From positions 434,001 through 498,000 of the forward strand of contig OY764876.1 of assembly GCA_963668595.1 (NCBI GenBank): 64,000 bases of DNA. Direction: 5' to 3'. This document shows positions 59,301 through 64,000 of the stretch, one piece after another. Source of the DNA: GWE2-42-39 sp963668595. GTDB lineage: Bacteria > Bacteroidota > Bacteroidia > Bacteroidales > Prolixibacteraceae. Below the pieces are notes generated by a model. The model was not told where the DNA came from, made no database searches, and was given only the letters and a program-made list of their open reading frames with translations. Position 1 is the first letter of the stretch; every line of letters begins with the position of its first letter. Made by a program: the position numbers and the translations under genes.

Positions 59301-59819
59301 AACGACGTGCAGCTGCTTTCAAAAAATGCTGCCCCAAGAGTAAACTACGGATTTGGATTTAATGTTTCGTGGAAAGGCTTCTCGGTGAATGCACACTTTC
59401 AGGGAGTGGGCGTGTACGACCGGATGATTAGCAACAAAGAAGGAGCAGGCATGAGACAACACGGTGGATCAATTCGTCCGTATTACCCAATTTGGACTAA
59501 AGATGTTTGGACACCTGAAAATACCGATGCAAAATATCCGCGCCCCATTGGCAAAAACTGGTATGAGTCGGGAACAGGCGCTCAATCGTTCTGGATTCGG
59601 AATGGTGCTTACATGCGTTTGAAAAATCTGAATGTTGCTTACAATTTACCCAAACAATGGCTTTCAGCAGTTCGACTCAGTGCTGCTCAGGTCTTCTTTA
59701 ACGGAACAAACCTGTTTGCTTTTTCAGATGTGAAAGAATTCCATGATCCGGAACAGAAAGAATACGATTCGTATCCGCTCATGAAATCGTTTACTTTCGG
59801 TATTGATGTGAAATTTTAA
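56325..59819 (+). CDS. SusC-like TonB-dependent receptor with STN signalling domain
   Basis: 1164 aa. An N-terminal signal region (about 1-45) precedes an STN domain (KVKNATLVEIFQEIERTSEY onward), then a carboxypeptidase-regulatory-like domain (VKGKVTDSSGVALPGVAVVV), the plug (VAVGYGVQKKVNLTGAITAV, then PLYVIDGIARDKDAF) and the outer-membrane barrel ending in GIDVKF. With the FecR gene before and SusD after it, it imports a substrate, probably glycan or peptide, and signals its presence. AAAGAAG/CTTCTTT (56240/56265) forms a hairpin in the leader and may attenuate readthrough from fecR. Confidence 0.93.
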   Translation: MKKKLYLLCRQRHGIGKAFLIMKLTMCLILLAVFSFATESYSQSAKLSLKVKNATLVEIFQEIERTSEYGFLFKNDQLDLNKKHTVSMSDVSINELLDNVLDDGCSYRILGKNIVISKEDASAQNLTVKGKVTDSSGVALPGVAVVVKGTNQGMVTDMDGKFTFVNVAEDATLVFSFVGMKTQEVAVAGKSLIDVVLVEDAIGIEEVVAVGYGVQKKVNLTGAITAVKMEELNSISSSNLSNTLAGRAPGVNITGSSGLAGASSKIRIRGSFGEPLYVIDGIARDKDAFDALEANEVDQLSFLKDAATASVYGSRAGNGVILVTTKRGGKQKPTFNFQSSYTTASPTQTLLSDQATATDELIYQNRVAEYLGTTLPNGSEEFDYFKNRSYNVNDFIWQNPWDQKHSLSVSGGSDKITYYSIISYRGEEGSYKNLEHDKVNLRSNVTAQISNSIKVNLNVAANQQNHNRFYWPFSPDDDYDVSDLYRCTFNWPKVYPFYTEADGTPVNHVTDYPVQTPMGSWLAWSVIDQVIGDRYIKTRKREFNTILSIDIDLGKYVPGLSTKVSANYIGADYMRKKYMTFQKNYVFNQADPDGNRFLPAAPDPNKTNTFTFSNNQEFMSYDMNTSWSYQLNWFVNYMRTFGKHDINAMLVGEQNENGLYASIAQAEDPITHYDQMFVYSNDAERRYGDGWEEIGARQSVIGRANYSYDQRYIAEFSFRYDGNTLFPKNKRWGFFPSASLAWRMSKENFMQSTRSWLDDLKLRVSYGSTGNDLDVDNEKIGAFSYTNVYTNSGSYMFGNELYQSISPGATPNPNLTWATSKTYNAGFDFVVLDSRLSANVDVFYKKEQDILGSRLVTLPDNYGQSLAPENYAERSWRGAEISASWQDVAASGKVKYMIYGNLGFARDQWDLIDESAAYQKGGNREWASQIGNPVDMIFGLKTLGMVRTQEQLDGLLATGLKQYGRNPYLGGLYFEDIRGDGYAPGPDGKIDGNDVQLLSKNAAPRVNYGFGFNVSWKGFSVNAHFQGVGVYDRMISNKEGAGMRQHGGSIRPYYPIWTKDVWTPENTDAKYPRPIGKNWYESGTGAQSFWIRNGAYMRLKNLNVAYNLPKQWLSAVRLSAAQVFFNGTNLFAFSDVKEFHDPEQKEYDSYPLMKSFTFGIDVKF

Positions 59820-59831
59820 AATGACCTTGCA

Positions 59832-61589
59832 ATGAAAAAAATAGTATATATTCTTTTAATCATGTTTGTTGCCTCGTCGTGCAGCGATGTGCTCGATATT
59901 GAAGATATTGGCAATTATAATCCCGATTTGGTTTGGAACGATGAGAATTTGGCAAATGCATACATGGCCAATATTTACCCGATGTTTGGCAATTGGAATA
60001 CGAGTGCTGATCGGTATAGCGAACAGTTGGCCGGGATTGAATTTTATGAAAATCGGATCACAATAACCAATGGCGAATTTAAAAGTTGGGATTATAGCCG
60101 CATTCGTTTAATCAATCAGGCGATTGTGGACGTAAATAAAGGAACGCTTCCGCAGGATGCAAAGAATTTGATCATAGGGCAAGCCTTATTAATGAGAGCT
60201 TATACTTATTTCTATATGGTGGTTTACCATGGTGGCGTTCCCTATATTACAGTTCCGCAGGATCGCTATGCCGATGATCTGTATGTGGCGCGCAACTCAA
60301 CCAAAGAGTGTTTCGAATTGATTGAAAAAGATATTCGTGATGCAATTAAATTGCTTCCGCAGCGAAATGTTTCTACATCGAAAGACTTTGGAAAAATCGA
60401 CGGAAATTTTGCTCAGTCGTTCCTCGGAAAAGTGTTGCTGTATAAAGCTTCACCGCAGTTTAATCCATCGAATCCGTGGAACAATACGTATTGGAAAGAT
60501 GCCTATACCGCAAATAAAGAAGCTTACGAATCGCTGAAGGCGCAAGGCTATGCACTTACTGCTGATTATTCGAATATTGCACTGGTTGAACGTGGCCCCG
60601 AAGTTATTTTTTCGGTCATCAATAATTATCCGAATAAAACAGCAAGTTGGGATGAAGGCATGCGTCCCGGATCGGAAAGCCGAGGCCCAGCTTATTCTTG
60701 CCCTACATGGGAATTTATTAAAGAATTTCCGATGAAAGACGGAAAGAAATTTGACGACCCGACGGGAAAATATCATCTTACAGAAGCTAATTTGCTTCAG
60801 AATTACTGGAAAAATCGTGATCCTCGCTTCGATAAATCGATTGTATGGAACGGAAAAATATACGAAGTTTCGGGAAAAGCAGGGAAACGCCAATATACAT
60901 CGCTGGGAATTGCGCACGAATTGGACGATTTTGGCGTAAACCCCAAAGCAGCTACAAACTCAACGAACCTGGATCGTTATACCGGTTTCTTTGTGCTGAA
61001 AAATTGTTTGTTGAAACTTACTCAGGCCGAAGTGCAGCAATACGATGTTGATTATGTGGTAATGCGTTTTGCCGAATTAATGTTGAATTATGCCGAGGCA
61101 GCCAACGAATCGGGAAAATTTGATGAAGCGATGGATATTTTGAAACAAATTCGCAAACGTGCAGGAATTGAGGCCGGAGATGACGATAAATACGGGATTA
61201 CGGCAACAACTCGCGAGGCCATGCGTCAACAAATTATTGACGAACGGAACATCGAATTCTGTTTCGAAGGGCATCGTTTCTGGGATTTACGACGGTTGCG
61301 CATGCTTTCAGTACTGGATAACAAAACCAAATACGGAGTGGAAGCAATTGCAATTAATGCCGATGGAACAGAGATGCCTATGTCGGAAGCCCGTACAAAG
61401 GCTGACACCTACAGCTTGATTGAGAAAGATTTCAAATATCAGTTACTTCAGGTACCCGTGAGTGGTGTGAAAATTAATTCTCTTCCTGAGACTTATTATT
61501 TCTTCCCAATACAGCAAGATATATTGGATAGAAATGAAAAACTGGAACAAAACAATAATTGGGGCGGAACGTTTGTGCCAACCTTGTAA
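59832..61589 (+). CDS. SusD/RagB-like outer-membrane lipoprotein
   Basis: 585 aa. The N-terminus MKKIVYILLIMFVASSCSDV has a lipobox with Cys at 17. TPR-like helices with LLMRAYTYFYMVVYHGGVPY and GKVLLYKASPQFNPSNPWNN, plus the C-terminal IIDERNIEFCFEGHRFWDLR and RLRML, are diagnostic. It caps the SusC barrel and binds the substrate. 12 bp after SusC; the operon ends in a strong terminator. No catabolic enzyme gene is next to the pair, so the substrate cannot be inferred. Confidence 0.93.
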   Translation: MKKIVYILLIMFVASSCSDVLDIEDIGNYNPDLVWNDENLANAYMANIYPMFGNWNTSADRYSEQLAGIEFYENRITITNGEFKSWDYSRIRLINQAIVDVNKGTLPQDAKNLIIGQALLMRAYTYFYMVVYHGGVPYITVPQDRYADDLYVARNSTKECFELIEKDIRDAIKLLPQRNVSTSKDFGKIDGNFAQSFLGKVLLYKASPQFNPSNPWNNTYWKDAYTANKEAYESLKAQGYALTADYSNIALVERGPEVIFSVINNYPNKTASWDEGMRPGSESRGPAYSCPTWEFIKEFPMKDGKKFDDPTGKYHLTEANLLQNYWKNRDPRFDKSIVWNGKIYEVSGKAGKRQYTSLGIAHELDDFGVNPKAATNSTNLDRYTGFFVLKNCLLKLTQAEVQQYDVDYVVMRFAELMLNYAEAANESGKFDEAMDILKQIRKRAGIEAGDDDKYGITATTREAMRQQIIDERNIEFCFEGHRFWDLRRLRMLSVLDNKTKYGVEAIAINADGTEMPMSEARTKADTYSLIEKDFKYQLLQVPVSGVKINSLPETYYFFPIQQDILDRNEKLEQNNNWGGTFVPTL

Positions 61590-61614
61590 TTTGTACCAGA
61601 CCTTGTAATGCAGA

Positions 61615-61654
61615 GGAGGCTGACCTGAATAGAATCGGGTCAGCCTCCTTTTTT
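61615..61654 (+). terminator. Terminator of the fecR-susCD operon
   Basis: GGAGGCTGACC (61615-61625) and GGTCAGCCTCC (61638-61648) form a perfect 11-bp stem followed by T6. Confidence 0.95.
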
Positions 61655-61748
61655 ATTTTAATTTCACTATTTATTCAATCGTGCTGCAGAAATTTTTGAT
61701 TGCATTTCCGTGAATTGTAAATAGTAAATTATTAAATCGTAATTCCTT

Positions 61749-62912
61749 TTATTGCCATTTTCCGTTTTCTACTTTCCTGAAAAATACCCCCAATCGTCCG
61801 TTCAGTTGATCGTAAATTGGTTTGGTAACTTCGATAAACATATCCTGTGGTGCTGGAGGCGGATAGGCCTGGTTCTTCAGAATATTTTTATGGCGAGGTT
61901 CAAGAACTTGCTGGTCGCCAACAAAAACACCATATGCATTATTCCAGATAAAATTACCGGGAATGCGGTCTTTCATGATGGTTCGCTGACCCTGAAAATC
62001 GTTGATTTCCAGATTCAGTAAAGCTTGTGCCTGCACCTGGTCGTTAATGATTTTGATGGTTCCTTTGTATTGACGCACTTTGGTTTCGTAAACAATAGTG
62101 TCTTTTCGTGTTACACGAACTTTTTCTTCCACCGTTTTGCTGAGCGGTTCCTGTGTTTCGCTGTGCTGTGGCAGTCCGATATTGAAATCGTAGAAACCCA
62201 TTTTTACAACCATGTCCGGGTAGTCAATTTTTTGATTACCGGCTTCGTTTACCGAGTAAAAATTAACAAAGCTTTTTTGCGGAAACTGGTATTTGAGCGC
62301 ACCGATAACACGTTCGTAGAAGAAGTCGGCAGCCAGAGCATAACGTTCCGAAAACACGGGTACCTGTTCTACAATTACATGCCAGGTAGCACGGTCTTTC
62401 GATTCGCGGATTAGTTGGTTTACTTCGCGGTAGCTTGGAACCATTTGGTCGGCTTGCATAAAATAATCGTAAGCCAGTCGGGCATCATTTTTATTCTGAC
62501 GTTCCATATTGGCCAGTCCTGCCTGGTAAAGTTCTTCTGCTGCTTTTTCCTTCGCCGGGCGTATTTCAGATACATAGGTTTTCGGGTCGGTAATCAGTTT
62601 GCGGGCAGCCGGAATACGGCGAATCCGCTCTGACAGCGCATTCACTTTTTCCATTGTTTTTACGGTTTCCGACCATTTAAATGGGGTATTTCCGGAAAGA
62701 GCCATATCAATTTGTTCCTGGTAATATTGTATGGCCATCGGATAGCCATCTGCTAAAACCTGTACTGCTTTTCGGTTGTCTGGATCCGATTCGAGTCGTT
62801 CAATCGCTTGATTGATTGCCTGATAGTAGTCGCCGCGACTAAGCGCTTTTTCTCCGGAACTGCACGCAGAGAGGAGAAAAATAATAAGAATTGGGAAATA
62901 ATTTTTTAGCAT
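61749..62912 (-). CDS. Hypothetical TPR-like lipoprotein, 387 aa
   Basis: Lipobox in LIIFLLSACSSGEK (Cys 17). The N-terminal half has helical TPR-like repeats (RGDYYQAINQAIERLESDPD, KAAEELYQAGLANMERQNKN, DARLAYDYFMQADQM), the C-terminal half is beta-rich (KVRVTRKDTIVYETKVRQYK). Periplasmic or outer-membrane protein of unknown role. It lies 17 bp before the PAP2 gene end on the same strand, so the two may be co-transcribed. Confidence 0.75.
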   Translation of the reverse strand: MLKNYFPILIIFLLSACSSGEKALSRGDYYQAINQAIERLESDPDNRKAVQVLADGYPMAIQYYQEQIDMALSGNTPFKWSETVKTMEKVNALSERIRRIPAARKLITDPKTYVSEIRPAKEKAAEELYQAGLANMERQNKNDARLAYDYFMQADQMVPSYREVNQLIRESKDRATWHVIVEQVPVFSERYALAADFFYERVIGALKYQFPQKSFVNFYSVNEAGNQKIDYPDMVVKMGFYDFNIGLPQHSETQEPLSKTVEEKVRVTRKDTIVYETKVRQYKGTIKIINDQVQAQALLNLEINDFQGQRTIMKDRIPGNFIWNNAYGVFVGDQQVLEPRHKNILKNQAYPPPAPQDMFIEVTKPIYDQLNGRLGVFFRKVENGKWQ

Positions 62913-62929
62913 AAACTGTTTATTCTGTT

Positions 62930-63730
62930 TTATAAATTATATACAAGTTGTACTCCATAAGTTGTGCCAATTCGGGTTGGAAAGACACTTAGTTTGCTTT
63001 CTTTTTTTCGTTGGCTCACAAAATTTCCGACGGCGATACCAAGTACAGCTCCGGCAAATACATCGCTGGTCCAGTGCCGGTCGTCGTAAATGCGTGAAAC
63101 TCCGGCCAGTCCGGCAATCGAGTAGGAGAGTATGGGTACCCAAACTGTTTCGCGGTACTGATTGGCTATCACTGAAGCTACCGAAAACACGGCGATGGTG
63201 TGTCCCGAAGGAAAGCTGGCTCCTTTTAGTGGCCCGCGAAATTCGAATGCATCGGCACCGCTGTTCGGTCGTTCGCGTCCGACCAGATTTTTCGGAATAC
63301 GCACTAGCAAACTAGCCAGTACGAAGCTTTCGGCGGCCATCAGGGCGGTACTTTCCGATTTGCGGTTTTTGGCAAGCAATCCGTAACCATATAATAATCC
63401 GCAGGTAGCCAGCGAATATTCGGCACCAAACGGTTCAAATACGTTTTTGCTTACTTTATCGAGTGAGCTTGATTGCTGATTTTTCATCCAGTCGTGTACC
63501 GGTTCGTCGGCAAAAAGCAGTGCCCCCGTTGAGGCGGTAAATATGGCTACGCGTTGCCAGTCGTTTTTCTTCCAGCGAACAGGCGAAGTAACTATTCCTT
63601 TGGTGTCGCTCCAGCATTTTTTCAAAAAATATTTATTTAGACGCAGGCTGTCGTTTTGCGCCGAAAGTATTGCTGGTAAAAGCAATATCAGCAGTATCAG
63701 AGGTATTTTTTTCGAAAAAGGATTTGTCAT
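62930..63730 (-). CDS. PAP2-family phosphatase, membrane-bound
   Basis: 266 aa from the ATG at 63730 (MTNPFSKKIPLILLILLLPA), which gives a signal-type N-terminus; the upstream in-frame part is rejected as it is basic and unlike the family. The three PAP2 motifs are visible: KNLVGRERPN, FPSGHT and SRIYDDRHWTSD, with catalytic histidines in the last two. Members dephosphorylate lipid phosphates such as undecaprenyl pyrophosphate, phosphatidic acid or lipid A in the periplasm. Substrate not determinable here. Confidence 0.88.
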   Translation of the reverse strand: MTNPFSKKIPLILLILLLPAILSAQNDSLRLNKYFLKKCWSDTKGIVTSPVRWKKNDWQRVAIFTASTGALLFADEPVHDWMKNQQSSSLDKVSKNVFEPFGAEYSLATCGLLYGYGLLAKNRKSESTALMAAESFVLASLLVRIPKNLVGRERPNSGADAFEFRGPLKGASFPSGHTIAVFSVASVIANQYRETVWVPILSYSIAGLAGVSRIYDDRHWTSDVFAGAVLGIAVGNFVSQRKKESKLSVFPTRIGTTYGVQLVYNL

Positions 63731-63835
63731 TCGTAAGCGGCTTTTCAGCTCAAAAGTAGATGATTTTTTGTTCGGTTGAACGTTTTTTCTTTTTGGCTGA
63801 TTTCTTTTTCTTACTTTGCGCAGAAATATTCGAAA

Positions 63836-64000
63836 ATGGAATCCAATTATCATACTGAAAAGGTTTTCAGAAATGAAAATTTTGCAGAAAAGAACATTGC
63901 TGGTCACGAATTTGAAGATTGTACGTTTGAATTGTGTAATTTTTCATACAGCGATTTGCGTCAGACAAGTTTTATTCAGTGCCGTTTTGCCGATTGTTCG
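63836..64000 (+). CDS. Pentapeptide-repeat protein, N-terminal part (runs off the right edge)
   Basis: 55 codons from the ATG at 63836 to the window end without stop. After a short N-terminus (MESNYHTEKVFRNENFAEKN) the A(D/N)LxF-like pattern begins: HEFEDCTFELCNFSYSDLRQ, then TSFIQCRFADCS, the start of a right-handed quadrilateral beta-helix. Similar proteins of the Qnr/MfpA kind mimic DNA and protect gyrase, but many have unknown roles. Confidence 0.8.
   Translation, partial: MESNYHTEKVFRNENFAEKNIAGHEFEDCTFELCNFSYSDLRQTSFIQCRFADCS

Overview
The window looks like the chromosome of a Bacteroidota bacterium, probably of the Bacteroidales/Marinilabiliales type. The evidence is a SusC/SusD pair with a FecR-like anti-sigma factor, DUF1460 and YaaA proteins, TAnnTTTG-type -7 promoter boxes, weak Shine-Dalgarno use and moderate GC. 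The exact genus cannot be read from the sequence.

Host left arm (1-12,538): the N-terminal part of a PEP-synthase-like protein (minus strand, runs off the window), two unrecognised genes, a secreted DUF1460 protein, an ECF sigma factor with a small membrane protein, a secreted glycerophosphodiester phosphodiesterase, two tandem lipid A/lysophospholipid acyltransferases, yaaA and an acyl-CoA dehydrogenase.

Prophage (about 12,539-51,792, about 39.3 kb): a complete-looking Mu-like transposable prophage. The best ends obey the Mu rule: TG...CA termini flanked by a 5-bp duplication, AATTG. From the left it carries a LexA/CI-type repressor and a divergent small regulator, a DDE transposase (MuA-like), an AAA+ activator (MuB-like), and a long early operon with DUF3164, DUF4494, GemA-like and Bro-N proteins, closed by a strong terminator at 25,970. 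The head genes (26,268-32,368) are on the minus strand. The protease/scaffold, capsid, lysis, tail sheath, chaperone frameshift pair, tape measure, baseplate and fibre genes follow on the plus strand. A DNA adenine methylase and structured non-coding DNA sit at the right end, where Mu carries mom.

The most striking system is a diversity-generating retroelement (DGR) inside the early operon (21,395-23,749). It has two paralogous target genes, each with a 78-bp variable repeat, one template repeat, a DGR-type reverse transcriptase and a small overlapping accessory gene. Over the first 77 bp every difference from the template is at a template adenine (16 of 21 adenines changed in VR1, 13 of 21 in VR2). 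The targets are small proteins without secretion signals, not tail fibres. I see no avd-like gene.

Other notable phage features are a canonical A-AAA-AAC -1 frameshift site in the tail chaperone gene, a nuclease-like domain fused to a minor head protein, near-identical 492-bp repeats in the tail fibre, a structured leader before the Bro gene, two tRNA-like elements, a 58-bp palindrome, and a possible pseudoknot RNA at the right end.

Host right arm (51,798-64,000): a MATE exporter, a predicted Mn-type and a predicted Fe-type superoxide dismutase side by side, a small winged-helix protein, a FecR-SusC-SusD uptake locus, a lipoprotein, a PAP2 phosphatase and the start of a pentapeptide-repeat protein.
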